DNA of 64,000 bases from CBDCYS01 sp965226245 (GCA_965226245.1 CBDDCL010000015.1:1674001-1738000), one strand, 5' to 3'. Counted from the stretch's first letter, positions 23,044 to 32,077 are shown. Notes: generated by a model not told the origin, from the sequence alone. Numbers and translations are program-made.

Positions 23044-24147
23044 TCAGTTCGGCAAAACTCCCCGTACGATACCCGGAAGATGCACCCAAACCTGCACCCC
23101 GACTCGCACCACCACGAGGCCCAGTGGCGCAAGCATCCAGCGTTCGCCCCGCGCTATTCCCGTCATCGCAAGCCACAGGAAAAGCGGGGAAAGAACGCGG
23201 GCGAAACCGACACTTTGCTCCCAGATATCCGCCTTCCCCATGATTGCCGCCAACCCGACGAACGCGATGCAGGACGTCGTCATCGGATCCAGCGGCGTCG
23301 CGTCCAGCATCCCTTTTCGCACCAGGCAGACTACGGCTCCGATTGCCACCCAAGTTGCCAGAATCCCCAAGTAGTCGGCTACCGCCGCCGCGGCAACCCA
23401 GCGCCCCGTGATCTCGAAAGCAGCCGGATTCAGCGTCCGCTCAACGAACCCGGCGAAAGGGTAGCGGGCAAACCAGGCTGTCAGGTCGGCCCCGGTCTTG
23501 GAATGGACATAGCCGGCCCAAAGCAGCCAGGGCAGAACCGCCGTGGAGAAGATCGCCAATCTTAGCCATTGACGTTGCAACAAGTTGTGGCATGCGTAGC
23601 CGGCTGCGACCAAAACCCCTGTTTCGCGCGCAAACGGGCACAGCGCCAGCACGGCATACAGCTTCCAGTCACTGTCACGTGAGGCATATACGGCGAAGCC
23701 GGCGCAGAGTGCCAGCAGCGCCACATCGACCGTCATTCTTTCGAGCGAACCAAATACCCCGGGAAGCGCAACAAACCCCAGCGCAAATCCTGGATAGATC
23801 CCGAGACCGGCCAGGTAGCGAGCGACCCAGTAGGTTCCCAGGAAAACAAAACCCAGAACCACGCCAAAGTAGGACCAATCGACCCAACCGGAATTTCCAA
23901 AGGACAACACGGACGCCAATCCTGGGACAAGAATTCTGCGCCAGCGCAAACGAGGATTGTCGACATATTGATCAAATCCTCGGCGCATCAGCGGATCATG
24001 CGCGATGTAATGGTAGAACTGTCCGTCGAATCCGCGCGGATCCTGGACCTGATAGATTTCCGCGGCCAACGGGGGAGGAACAGGACGGCTGGAACCGGTG
24101 AAGAAAAGCGCCGAGGCATGCCCTTCGTAGTTGTAGCGAACGGTCAA
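23044..24147 (-). CDS. Polytopic membrane protein, GT-C-like
   Basis: 367 residues from the first TTG. The frame is open further upstream with a hydrophobic run (LGWALVAVIAAALGQYL) that looks like the missing first helix, so the true start is probably a non-ATG codon near 24190, overlapping a repeat element. Seven to nine spans are visible. The early loop GFDGQFYHYIAHDPLM, with Asp and His before the second span, resembles bacterial proteins of the AZOBR/GT-C superfamily that use lipid-linked sugars. No catalytic role can be assigned. It is the first gene of a possible pair with the hydantoinase-like gene. Confidence 0.65.
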   Translation of the reverse strand: MTVRYNYEGHASALFFTGSSRPVPPPLAAEIYQVQDPRGFDGQFYHYIAHDPLMRRGFDQYVDNPRLRWRRILVPGLASVLSFGNSGWVDWSYFGVVLGFVFLGTYWVARYLAGLGIYPGFALGFVALPGVFGSLERMTVDVALLALCAGFAVYASRDSDWKLYAVLALCPFARETGVLVAAGYACHNLLQRQWLRLAIFSTAVLPWLLWAGYVHSKTGADLTAWFARYPFAGFVERTLNPAAFEITGRWVAAAAVADYLGILATWVAIGAVVCLVRKGMLDATPLDPMTTSCIAFVGLAAIMGKADIWEQSVGFARVLSPLFLWLAMTGIARGERWMLAPLGLVVVRVGVQVWVHLPGIVRGVLPN

Positions 24148-24200
24148 GTACTGTCCGAGGGCGGCGGCGATGACGGCAACCAGGGCCCAGCCTAGGCAGG

Positions 24201-24332
24201 CCGTGGCAGAAGTGTGTTCGAGCGAAAATGGGGGACTGCCACCGATTTCCGCTCGCCGAACTGCTTTTTTTCAATGCCAGTGGAGCGCGGAAATCGGCTG
24301 GCTGTCCCCTTTTTTCGCGTCCTCGGACTTCC
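24201..24332 (-). repeat. MITE-like palindrome, copy 1 (minus orientation)
   Basis: About 132 bp. Ends read GGGGACTGCC and GGCTGTCCCC, with inner arms CCGATTTCCGC and GCGGAAATCGG. Its reverse complement matches 47846-47978 nearly base for base, including outer tails AAGTCCGAGGACGCG and ACACACTTCTGCCACGG. It lies between the membrane protein and rhamnulokinase genes, four bases from the rhamnulokinase stop. Confidence 0.85.
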
Positions 24333-24336
24333 GTGA

Positions 24337-25809
24337 TCACGTTCCACGAGCGGCCTCTCGCAGTCTGTGGGCCGCTTCGTCCCACCCGGATGTTCCCGAG
24401 CGTGGCTCGTAGGTTTTGGGATCAAACGACCGCCGCACAACCTCGCGTGCCTCAACGCCATCCGCAATACGGCCCATGGCCATCGCTTGGAGCAATACGT
24501 TGCCAATGGCCGTCGCTTCCACCGGGCCGGCAACAACCGGCACGCCAACCACATCCGCCGTGTACTGGCACAGCAGTTCGTTTTTCGAGCCGCCGCCCAC
24601 CACGTGAAGCGTTTGTGCCCGGCGTCCCGTGATTGCCTCTAAATCATCGACAACCAGCCGGTACATCAATGCCAGGCTCTCAAAGATACAGCGCGCGAAC
24701 TGACCGAGCGTCTCCGGCGCGGGCTGACCGGACGCCGCGCAGTGATCGGCAATCCGTTGCGGCATGCCCCCTGGCGCGACAAAGCCGGAATCGTTCACGT
24801 TGATCACCGACCGAAACGGCTCCGCTTCTTCCGCTGCGGCGGCCAGCTCGCCGTAGGAGGTTTCCGTTCCCTGCCGCGCCCATTCACGCCGGCATTCTTC
24901 GAGCAGCCACATCCCGCAGATGTTCTTGAGCAAACGAGTGGTTCCCCAGACGCCCCCTTCGTTGGTGAAGTTGCGATCCAGCACTGCCGGCGTAACAAAT
25001 GGCTGCGGTGTTTCCGCGCCCAGCAGCGACCACGTCCCGGAGCTCAAGAAAGCCCAGTTACCCTCGCTTGCCGGAACGGCCGCCACGGCCGATCCGGTAT
25101 CGTGCGAGGCCGGTGCCACGACCGACATCGCTCCAGCGCCGCACTCCCTTGCGACGCTTGGAACCAGGTCACCAACCTTCGTGCCCGGTTGAATCACCTC
25201 GGGGAAAATATCCACCGGCAGCCCCAGCTTGGAGAGTAAATCAGTCGCCCAGTCCTTCTTGCGCGGATCATGAAACTGTGTCGTCGAAGCGTCGCTGAAC
25301 TCGCAGACCTTGACCCCGCTGAACCAGTAATGAAACAAGTCCGGCATCATCAGGAAAGTGCGCGCTGCCTCCAGTGCCGCCGACCCTTTCATCGTGTAGA
25401 GCTGGAAGAGAGTGTTGAACTGCATGAACTGCAGCCCGGTGTGCTCGAAGATCTCCTCTCGCGGGACGACCTCCATCACCTGCTCCATGACGCCGTTCGT
25501 CCGCGAATCACGGTAATGATACGGATTGCCGGCGAGCACGCCTTCGCGGTCAAGCAGGGCGTAATCGACACCCCAAGTGTCGACGCCGAGCGAAACCGGT
25601 TTGTGGGCCGCCGCGGCTCGCAGGCCCGCCTTCATTTCATCGAAAAGCCGCAGCGGATCCCAATGCAAACTGTCGAGCACGCGAACGCCGGGGTTCGAAA
25701 AGCGGTGCAACTCCCGCAAGCGCAGGCGATCGTCTTCGAAGGTTCCGAGGATCGCGCGTCCGCTCTCCGCGCCCAGGTCAAAGGCCACGTAACTTTCTGT
25801 TGCCGCCAC
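24337..25809 (-). CDS. rhaB: Rhamnulokinase (FGGY carbohydrate kinase)
   Basis: 490 residues from the GTG at 25809, chosen because GGAGGAG lies just upstream; a TTG three bases earlier is too close to it. FGGY landmarks: phosphate-1 loop AFDLGAESGRAILG (about 8-21), SLGVDTWGVDYALLD with the catalytic Asp, NPYHYRDSRT, HTGLQFMQFNTLFQL, and the C-terminal adenosine motif HVVGGGSKNELLCQYTAD. The GAESGR and NPYHYRD versions are those of rhamnulokinases rather than xylulo- or glycerol kinases. It phosphorylates L-rhamnulose to rhamnulose-1-P, the substrate for a class II aldolase such as the one in the shell operon. No isomerase or transporter is adjacent. Confidence 0.9.
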   Translation of the reverse strand: MAATESYVAFDLGAESGRAILGTFEDDRLRLRELHRFSNPGVRVLDSLHWDPLRLFDEMKAGLRAAAAHKPVSLGVDTWGVDYALLDREGVLAGNPYHYRDSRTNGVMEQVMEVVPREEIFEHTGLQFMQFNTLFQLYTMKGSAALEAARTFLMMPDLFHYWFSGVKVCEFSDASTTQFHDPRKKDWATDLLSKLGLPVDIFPEVIQPGTKVGDLVPSVARECGAGAMSVVAPASHDTGSAVAAVPASEGNWAFLSSGTWSLLGAETPQPFVTPAVLDRNFTNEGGVWGTTRLLKNICGMWLLEECRREWARQGTETSYGELAAAAEEAEPFRSVINVNDSGFVAPGGMPQRIADHCAASGQPAPETLGQFARCIFESLALMYRLVVDDLEAITGRRAQTLHVVGGGSKNELLCQYTADVVGVPVVAGPVEATAIGNVLLQAMAMGRIADGVEAREVVRRSFDPKTYEPRSGTSGWDEAAHRLREAARGT

Positions 25810-25912
25810 CAAACTCCTCCAACACGAACGAAAGCCAAATTCTCGCGCATGTCGCCTCGCGGATCAAGGCGTCGTTCAACCCCTGCGGTAGAATGTGGAA
25901 TCCCCGTCACCC

Positions 25913-26896
25913 ATGCCGCTCGAGTTCCACGATATACAGTACCAGCAAGGCGATCTGCGTCTGGAGGCCAGTCTGTCCTTCATGGACGGCACTATCGTTG
26001 GTCTGACGGGGCCGAACGGGGCGGGGAAGTCAATCTTCCTCGAGCTCGCCGGCGGTCTGCGCAAGCCTGATGAGGGTCGCGTCGATGGAGTGACAAACCG
26101 AGCAATCGCCCGAGAAAGCCTCTGCTCCGGCAGTGCCGGCGAAGTGCGTTCCTCCATCGATTCCGCCCTGCAACAGAATCCTGATCTCCTCATCGTCGGC
26201 CAATCCTTCGCCCTGACCGACCCGGCCTATCAGGCCAAAACCCTGGCCGCCTTCCACCAGTTGAGGAGAAAGGGGGCGGTCATACTGCTGGCCTCGCACG
26301 ACCTCGCACTATTAGAGCGTCATTGCGACGAAGTCGTCGTTCTCGACCAGGGACGAGTGATCGGGCGAGGCGATCCCCAGCTGGTTCTTCAGGACTACCG
26401 CCGCCTCATCCATGACTCTCTGAAGCGCTCGTCTGCCGCCGCTGAATTGGCGCCCTCCGCGCGCCACGGTGATCAGCGAGCTGAAGTCGTTACGTTGCGA
26501 ATTCTAAACTCCGCCGGCGAGCCGGCAACTCTGGTTCAAAGCGGGGAGCAAGTGACGATCCAAGTGCACCTGCGCTTTTGTGAAGCCATTGCCAATCCCG
26601 TTGTCGGTATCTTACTTCGCAGCCGAATCGGTGTAACCGTTTACGGAACGAACACTGAGCTGGAAAAGGTTGCGGTCGGCCCTTGCGCGGCGGGTGACGA
26701 AATGAAGCTGAACTTTCGTTTCGAATGCAACTTGTGCCCGGGCGAGTATACCGTGACGGTCGCTTCCCACGACCCCGGCGGCGCCGCTCACGATTGGCTC
26801 GAGGACGCGATTCAGTTCACCGTGAACGACACCCGCTACACGGCTGGCGTAGCCAACCTAAAAGCGCGGGTTACGGGCGAAAGGTCCACTGGCTAA
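25913..26896 (+). CDS. Wzt-like ABC protein with degenerate ATPase core
   Basis: 327 residues from ATG 25913; GTG 25895 would add six. Residues about 1-155 are an ABC ATPase with a good Walker A (GLTGPNGAGKS). However, the domain is some 60-80 residues short. The LSGGQ signature is absent. The Walker B equivalent reads PDLLIVGQSFALTD, without the Asp-Glu pair. The H-loop (LLASHDLALL) is kept. Residues about 195-320 form a Wzt-type C-terminal beta-sandwich (VTLRILNSAGEPATLVQSGEQVTIQV, then FECNLCPGEYTVTVAS), which binds exported O-antigen in true Wzt proteins. No permease partner is nearby. It is either a regulatory or binding relic of a polysaccharide exporter, or an inactive paralogue. Confidence 0.75.
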   Translation: MPLEFHDIQYQQGDLRLEASLSFMDGTIVGLTGPNGAGKSIFLELAGGLRKPDEGRVDGVTNRAIARESLCSGSAGEVRSSIDSALQQNPDLLIVGQSFALTDPAYQAKTLAAFHQLRRKGAVILLASHDLALLERHCDEVVVLDQGRVIGRGDPQLVLQDYRRLIHDSLKRSSAAAELAPSARHGDQRAEVVTLRILNSAGEPATLVQSGEQVTIQVHLRFCEAIANPVVGILLRSRIGVTVYGTNTELEKVAVGPCAAGDEMKLNFRFECNLCPGEYTVTVASHDPGGAAHDWLEDAIQFTVNDTRYTAGVANLKARVTGERSTG

Positions 26897-26935
26897 AAGC
26901 GCGTCAACCTCTTCAGGTTTTCCCAGCCGGCCGAC

Positions 26936-27151
26936 TCACCTTTGCCGGAGTTGCTGAAAACCCTTACTTATGACTCTTTCCTGGTCTGGTGTGAAGGTGT
27001 CGTCTGAATCAAGAGGCTTCCTGGGTCTGACGACCACGGCGCCGCGATTTTGACGGACATCAATCAGGTCTCCCTCTTCTAGACCCAGGAGTCTGTCCCA
27101 CAGAAACCCGCCGTCACGCCGAGTGCCCCAGCACTGCGTCCTCCGGCTCAA
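26936..27151 (-). CDS. AbrB-like antitoxin remnant, orphan
   Basis: 71 residues. Residues about 17-45 (LWDRLLGLEEGDLIDVRQNRGAVVVRPRK) match the second half of an AbrB domain. The C-terminal DDTFTPDQERVISKGFQQLRQR resembles a toxin-wrapping tail. The first ~15 residues do not look like the usual beta strand that opens the domain, so the 5' end is probably frameshifted or lost. No PIN or RelE-type partner is next to it. Best read as a solo or decaying antitoxin. Confidence 0.5.
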   Translation of the reverse strand: MSRRTQCWGTRRDGGFLWDRLLGLEEGDLIDVRQNRGAVVVRPRKPLDSDDTFTPDQERVISKGFQQLRQR

Positions 27152-27479
27152 CGTGCTGCTTTCTCCACGTTAGCAAGACTCGGCCAGCCAGCTTGTAATG
27201 TTTCGGGGCGCTTGCCTTCGGCGCCACGTTCCACAAGTGTTGTTTTGCAAGTGCTCGAGTGTAGTGCGCCAATCAGACCGTAACGTATGGTGAGTCGCTG
27301 CCGTGCCTGTTAGCGGCGTGATACGGACCATCTGAGCCGCGTGCACGCGGTTTGGTGTTTCCAGGCCAGTCGTTTTACGGCTGGTAAGCCCTGCCGCTGA
27401 AGGTTTGTCAGCCCGTTTCAACGGGCTTCCGTCTTCCCCAACCGAAATCTATACGTTGCGGTACTATTGGCGCACTGCA
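27152..27479. other. Intergenic with a triple-hairpin unit
   Basis: No gene seen. The right half (27335-27427) is a triple-hairpin unit read on the minus strand. Positions 27152-27330 contain no repeat or signal I could identify. Confidence 0.6.
27335..27427 (-). repeat. Triple-hairpin unit, locus 2 (minus orientation)
   Basis: On the minus strand: hairpin AGCCCGT/ACGGGCT with loop TGAA (27410-27427), a central hairpin CCAGCCG/CGACTGG with loop TAAA (one mismatch, about 27363-27383), and AACCGCG/CGCGGCT with loop TGCA (27335-27352). The order and spacing match the units at 44.1, 48.0 and 54.7 kb. Confidence 0.8.
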
Positions 27480-28955
27480 CTAGTCCCCCGGCTCCCAGCG
27501 CAGCACCGGACGCCGCGCCGCGAGTGTTTCATTCACCCGCTTCGTGCGAGTGGAGTGCGGTGCGCTTTTGACGAGTTCGGGATCATCCTCGACCTCCCGC
27601 GCAATCGATCGCATGGCCTCGATAAACAGGTCAAGTTCGCCCTTGCTTTCCGTCTCGGTCGGCTCGATCATTAACGCGCCATGAACATTGAGCGGGAAGC
27701 TGACCGTGTAAGGATGAAACCCGTAGTCGATCAGCCGTTTGGCGATGTCACCCGTCTTGACCCCGTGGCGCGCCTGTGTGTCGTCACCAAATACGCATTC
27801 GTGCATCGATGGAGCAGGATAGGGAAGATGGTAGTCCGCCTCGATACCCTTGCGGATGTAGTTGGCGTTCAAGACAGCATCGACGGTGGCGTTTCGCAAC
27901 CCTTCCCCGCCATGAGCCATGATGTAGGACAACGCTCGCACAAGAACTCCGAAATTGCCGCAGTAAGCCCGCACCCGTCCGATGCTCTGCTCTCGTTCAT
28001 AGTTGCAGGCGAGCTGCCCTTCGCGCTCCACGATTCGCGGCGTGGGCAGGAACGGTTCAAGATGCGATTTCACGGCGACCGGTCCCGCGCCGGGCCCTCC
28101 CCCTCCGTGTGGCGTTGAGAACGTCTTGTGAAGATTCAGATGCATGACATCCACGCCGAAATCTCCGGGCCGCGCAATTCCGGCCAGTGCGTTCATGTTG
28201 GCCCCGTCCATATAGAGCAAGGCGCCTCGTGAGTGCAGCAGCTCAGCCACTTTCGCGATCTCGTTCTCGAAGATGCCGACCGTGTTCGGGTTGGTCACCA
28301 TCAGGCCCGCGACTGTCTCGTCGACCTTGCGATCGAGTTCCCCCAGATCGATCATTCCTTGATCGTTGGATTTCACCTCTCGCACTTCATAACCGGCGAT
28401 GGCCGCCGTGGCCGGGTTCGTTCCATGGGCGGAATCGGGGATTAGCACTGTCCGGCGGGGATCGCCCTGTGATTCGAGCCAGGCCCGGATAACTAAGATG
28501 CCGGTCAACTCCCCGTGAGCGCCGGCTGCCGGTTGCAACGTCACGGCATCCATACCCGTGATCTCGGCAAGGAACTGCTCCAATTGCACTTGCACGCGGA
28601 TGGCGCCTTGCGAGAGTGATTCGGGTTGGTAGGGGTGAGCCATGGCCAAGCCTTCGAGGCGAGCCACGTATTCATTGAGCCGCGGGTTGTACTTCATCGT
28701 GCAGGAGCCCAGTGGATATAAGCCCAAGTCAATGGCGTAGTTCCAGGTCGACAGACGCGTGAAGTGGCGAATGATCTCCACTTCGCTGACTTCCGGGAAG
28801 CCAGGGATCTCTTGCCGCACGGCGCCCGACCCGAGCGCGCTCGCCGGATCGACCGGCGGGACATCGAGCGGGGGCAGTTGGTAGCCTTTCTTGCCGGGGG
28901 AGGAGTGCTCGAAAATCAGCGGCTCGTTCTGTGTGATGTGAGAACGGACTTTCAT
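27480..28955 (-). CDS. gcvPB: Glycine dehydrogenase (decarboxylating) subunit 2
   Basis: 491 residues, full length for the C-terminal half of a split P-protein. The pyridoxal-phosphate lysine is in LNLHKTFSTPHGGGGPG. Other landmarks are LGSCTMKYNPRLNEYVARLEG, TLQPAAGAHGELTGILVIR, PDSAHGTNPATA and YMDGANMNALAG. With subunit 1 it decarboxylates glycine and passes the aminomethyl group to lipoyl-GcvH. It is the last gene of the gcvT-gcvH-gcvPA-gcvPB set. The 131-bp gap to gcvPA carries a GNRA-loop hairpin. Confidence 0.97.
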   Translation of the reverse strand: MKVRSHITQNEPLIFEHSSPGKKGYQLPPLDVPPVDPASALGSGAVRQEIPGFPEVSEVEIIRHFTRLSTWNYAIDLGLYPLGSCTMKYNPRLNEYVARLEGLAMAHPYQPESLSQGAIRVQVQLEQFLAEITGMDAVTLQPAAGAHGELTGILVIRAWLESQGDPRRTVLIPDSAHGTNPATAAIAGYEVREVKSNDQGMIDLGELDRKVDETVAGLMVTNPNTVGIFENEIAKVAELLHSRGALLYMDGANMNALAGIARPGDFGVDVMHLNLHKTFSTPHGGGGPGAGPVAVKSHLEPFLPTPRIVEREGQLACNYEREQSIGRVRAYCGNFGVLVRALSYIMAHGGEGLRNATVDAVLNANYIRKGIEADYHLPYPAPSMHECVFGDDTQARHGVKTGDIAKRLIDYGFHPYTVSFPLNVHGALMIEPTETESKGELDLFIEAMRSIAREVEDDPELVKSAPHSTRTKRVNETLAARRPVLRWEPGD

Positions 28956-28985
28956 ATGATCAGAGGTTTTCTCGCAAAGCAGGGA

Positions 28986-29012
28986 CAGAGCCCCAGGCGC
29001 AAGCCTGGGGTC
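28986..29012 (+). repeat. 27-nt GNRA-loop hairpin between gcvPA and gcvPB
   Basis: Stem CCCCAGGC/GCCTGGGG around GCAA, flanks CAGAG and TC. It differs from the shell-operon copy (2401-2427) by two bases, both in the loop region. It is the only sizeable feature in the 131-bp gap within the gcv operon. Confidence 0.8.
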
Positions 29013-29086
29013 AAGTCCGCCAAGCCCAACAATCTATCAACAGTGCCAAATCTGCCCCGTTCGGTTCCGGCTAGTCCGGGTTAGGG

Positions 29087-30433
29087 TCACGGATCACCCG
29101 TCTGCCCGGCGAATTTTTCCGCGAAGCGGTCCATTTCTTCGCGCCGATTCATTTCCGTGGCGCACACCAGCATCGACCCGGCCAACTCGGGGTAGAAGCG
29201 GCCCAGGTCGAGGCCGCCGATAATTTTGTCTTCCATCGCGCGCTCGTTCACCTGACCAGCGGTCACCCTGTTCGGCCGCACCACGAACTCGTTGAAAAAA
29301 GGACCGTTGAATGCCAAATGCGCGCCGCGTTTTTGTATTTCCGCGGACAGGTAATGCGCCTTCGCCAAGTTCTGCTCGGCCAGCTCTCGCAAGCCTTCCT
29401 TGCCAAATACCGTCATGTAAACCGTGGCCATCAGCGCAATCAAAGCCTGGTTGGTGCAAATATTCGAGGTGGCTTTCGCACGGCGAATGTGCTGTTCCCG
29501 CGTCGCCAGCGTCAGGCAGAACGCACGGTTGCCGTCTTCGTCGACCGTTTGCCCCACCAGCCTGCCCGGCATCTGCCGAATATAGCGCTGCTTGGTCGCC
29601 AGAACCCCGACAAACGGCCCCCCATAGCTGGGCGGATGCGCGAACGATTGCAGCTCGCCGGCGACGATGTCCGCCGCGTGCGCGGGCTCAAGCAGCCCCA
29701 GCGACACAGCTTCGGTGAAGATCACGACCAGCAGCGCGCCATGGCGATGTGCCAGCTCCGCCGCTTCGCCGGTCTGTTCGACGATTCCAAAAAAGTTGGG
29801 AGACTGCACAATCACCGCGGCGACGCCATCGCTCAACTTGGCTTCCAGTTCGTTCAGGTCGAGTTGTCCGCTTACTGAATCGCAGGCGATCGTCTCGACC
29901 GGCATCCCTTGATGCCGCGAATAGGTCTCGAGGACTTCGCGATACTCCGGATGCAACGACTTCGCGACGAGCACCTTATCCCGTTTCGTAATGCGCACCG
30001 CCATCATTGCCGCCTCTGGCACGGCTGTCGAGCCGTCATACATCGAGGCGTTGGCCACCTCCATGCCGGTGAGCTGGCAGATCATCGTTTGAAACTCGAA
30101 GATCGTTGTCAGGGTTCCCTGCGAAATCTCGGCTTGGTAGGGCGTGTAGGACGTCAGAAATTCACCGCGCGTGACCAGCGGATCGATCACTACAGGACGG
30201 TAATGGCGATAGACCCCCGCGCCCAGAAAAGATGCGTAGCCGTTGGCATTCTGCTCGGCCAGCCCGCGGAAGTAGTCAATGATTTCGTATTCGGACTTGC
30301 CCGACGGGATGTCGAGCGTGCGGTTGAGCCGCAACTCTTGCGGCAAGTGGGCAAACAGATCTTCCAGCGATGACAGGCCCATCGAGGCCAGCATCTGTTC
30401 TCGTTCCTGGGGGGACTTGGGAAGGTATCGCAC
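29087..30433 (-). CDS. gcvPA: Glycine dehydrogenase (decarboxylating) subunit 1
   Basis: 448 residues from a GTG start, full length for subunit 1. It opens MRYLPKSPQEREQMLASMG and contains SFLGAGVYRHYRPVVIDPLVTRGEFLTSYTPYQAEISQGTLT, ELTG-type EFQTMICQLTGMEVANASMYDGSTA, and PPSYGGPFVGVLATKQRYIRQMPGRLVGQT. This subunit lacks the cofactor lysine and forms the alpha2beta2 enzyme with GcvPB. It starts four bases after the gcvH stop, so the two are co-translated. Confidence 0.97.
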   Translation of the reverse strand: MRYLPKSPQEREQMLASMGLSSLEDLFAHLPQELRLNRTLDIPSGKSEYEIIDYFRGLAEQNANGYASFLGAGVYRHYRPVVIDPLVTRGEFLTSYTPYQAEISQGTLTTIFEFQTMICQLTGMEVANASMYDGSTAVPEAAMMAVRITKRDKVLVAKSLHPEYREVLETYSRHQGMPVETIACDSVSGQLDLNELEAKLSDGVAAVIVQSPNFFGIVEQTGEAAELAHRHGALLVVIFTEAVSLGLLEPAHAADIVAGELQSFAHPPSYGGPFVGVLATKQRYIRQMPGRLVGQTVDEDGNRAFCLTLATREQHIRRAKATSNICTNQALIALMATVYMTVFGKEGLRELAEQNLAKAHYLSAEIQKRGAHLAFNGPFFNEFVVRPNRVTAGQVNERAMEDKIIGGLDLGRFYPELAGSMLVCATEMNRREEMDRFAEKFAGQTGDP

Positions 30434-30437
30434 GCCG

Positions 30438-30827
30438 TCAGGACTCCGACTCGGCGGCGATGTATTCTTGATACGCCTCGGCGGTCAGCAGGTTCTTCAG
30501 CTCGTTCTTGTCGCTCAACTGAATCTTGACGATCCAGCCGTCTCCGTGGGGATCCTCGTTGAGCTTTTCCGGGGCCTCGAGCAAACTCTCGTTGACTTCG
30601 ACCACTTCGCCGCCAACCGGAGCGTAAATGTCCGAAACCGCCTTGACGGATTCGACGGCGCCAAACGAAATCGTGGCATGGAGCTGGGCCCCAACCTTGG
30701 GCAACTCCACGAAAACGACGTCACCCAATTGATTCTGGGCATGATGAGTGATACCGATCGTGGCTTGGTCGCCATGAACATCGACCCACTCGTGTTCCTC
30801 GGTATAACGATATTCTTCGGGATACAT
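30438..30827 (-). CDS. gcvH: Glycine cleavage system H protein
   Basis: 129 residues from the ATG at 30827 (MYPEEYRYTEEHEWV, the usual GcvH opening); a GTG at 30839 would add four residues. The lipoylation lysine lies in GAVESVKAVSDIYAPVGGEVVEVN. The tail NLLTAEAYQEYIAAES is normal. The lipoyl arm carries the aminomethyl group from GcvPAB to GcvT and is re-oxidised by a dihydrolipoyl dehydrogenase not encoded here. It lies between gcvT and gcvPA with short gaps. Confidence 0.96.
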   Translation of the reverse strand: MYPEEYRYTEEHEWVDVHGDQATIGITHHAQNQLGDVVFVELPKVGAQLHATISFGAVESVKAVSDIYAPVGGEVVEVNESLLEAPEKLNEDPHGDGWIVKIQLSDKNELKNLLTAEAYQEYIAAESES

Positions 30828-30860
30828 TCTCTTGTTCACTTCTTTCGGGAATGGACTTGT

Positions 30861-31973
30861 TTACGTTTTTCGGGAATAGAAAGGAGTCGGCACAATCTCG
30901 GCTTCGATCTGTCGCTGGCGAACGGCCACCTCAATCCTCTGGCCCGGCTTAGAGGCCGCCACCGGCAGCATACACAGCCCAATGTTCTTTTGCAAGAAGG
31001 GAGCCGGCGAACCGCTGGTGACCCAGCCGGCATCCTCGGAGCCGGCGAAGACGCGATAGCCGTCACGGGCAATACCGCGGCCGCGCATCTCCAGTCCGGC
31101 AATCCTCCTCGCAAGGCCGGATTCTTTCTGCTTGAGCAGCGCGTCGCGTCCCACGAAATCCCCTTTGTCGAGCTTGACGATCCAGCCCAGCCGCGCCTCG
31201 TAGGGGGTGACTTGGCCGTCGATCTCGTGCCCGTAGAGAGACATCGCGGATTCGAGCCGCAACGTGTTCCTGGCGCCGAGGCCGCAAGGGATGATTCCAA
31301 ACTCCTGCCCTGCTTCCAGCAGCGCTGCCCAGATGCGCGCCCCTTCCTCAGGCGGGATGTAAATCTCAAAGCCGTCCTCGCCCGTGTAGCCTGTTCGGGC
31401 GATGATTGCCGGAACGCCCAAGACCTGGCCTCGCTCGAACCAGTAGTAGCGCATCTCCGCCAAGTCCGTAGCGGTGAGCTTGCTTAGAGTTTCGAGCGCC
31501 TTGGGGCCCTGAATCGCCAGTTGGACATAATTCGGGCCGGCGAATTCCACTTCGGCGTCAAAGCTGTTCTGGGAAACGATCCACTCAAAATCCTTGTCCT
31601 GATTCGAGGCGTTCACGCACAGGAAATAGTGCCCCGATTCAATGCGGTGAACGAGCACATCGTCCACGAATCCGCCGCTGGGATAGAGAAGGCCCGAGTA
31701 CTGCGCTTGGCCGTCGGCAAGCGCCGCGGCGTTGTTGCTCGTGACGTAGTTCACCAGATCAAGCGCCCGCGGGCCGCGAACCTCGATCTCTCCCATATGG
31801 CTGACATCGAACAGACCGGCCGCCGTCCGCACGGCCATGTGCTCGGCGATGATGCCGGAGTACTCGACCGGCATGTCCCAGCCGCCGAAGTCAACCATTC
31901 GTGCGCCGGCGGCGCGGTGAACAGCGTTAAGAGGAGTCTTCTTGAGGGTCTCGACCGTTGAGGTGGTTTCCAT
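30861..31973 (-). CDS. gcvT: Glycine cleavage system T protein (aminomethyltransferase)
   Basis: 370 residues. The folate-binding core is visible: GARMVDFGGWDMPVEYSGI, AGLFDVSHMGEIEVRGPRALDLVNYVTSNN, QYSGLLYPSGGFVDDVLVHRI, ARTGYTGEDGFEIYIPPE and RLESAMSLYGHEID. The C-terminal barrel ends with a GYVTSG-like GWVTSGSPAPFLQKNIGLCMLP. It transfers the methylene group to tetrahydrofolate, releasing ammonia. It is the first gene of the operon. The 377 bp upstream show no glycine riboswitch that I can recognise. Confidence 0.97.
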   Translation of the reverse strand: METTSTVETLKKTPLNAVHRAAGARMVDFGGWDMPVEYSGIIAEHMAVRTAAGLFDVSHMGEIEVRGPRALDLVNYVTSNNAAALADGQAQYSGLLYPSGGFVDDVLVHRIESGHYFLCVNASNQDKDFEWIVSQNSFDAEVEFAGPNYVQLAIQGPKALETLSKLTATDLAEMRYYWFERGQVLGVPAIIARTGYTGEDGFEIYIPPEEGARIWAALLEAGQEFGIIPCGLGARNTLRLESAMSLYGHEIDGQVTPYEARLGWIVKLDKGDFVGRDALLKQKESGLARRIAGLEMRGRGIARDGYRVFAGSEDAGWVTSGSPAPFLQKNIGLCMLPVAASKPGQRIEVAVRQRQIEAEIVPTPFYSRKT

Positions 31974-32077
31974 GCCGAGCGAAGGGAACTCTCAAGCTAT
32001 CACCCAACCCGGCGGCTGTCAACGAGCCCGCGCGGCAAGCCGCAATCGGCCTTGCTAAACGTTTCCGCCAAACGTGT

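Noticed and set aside
28986..29012. Rho-independent terminator between gcvPA and gcvPB
   Set aside because: The hairpin is strong but no T-run follows on either strand, and both genes belong to one functional unit.
30279..31487. Long plus-strand open frame (402 codons) across gcvH and gcvT
   Set aside because: It is antisense to two clear genes and has no protein family pattern; GC-rich codon use opens such frames.
31974..32060. Glycine riboswitch upstream of gcvT
   Set aside because: I found no pair of aptamer-like three-way junctions; the region is short and followed by hairpin repeats.
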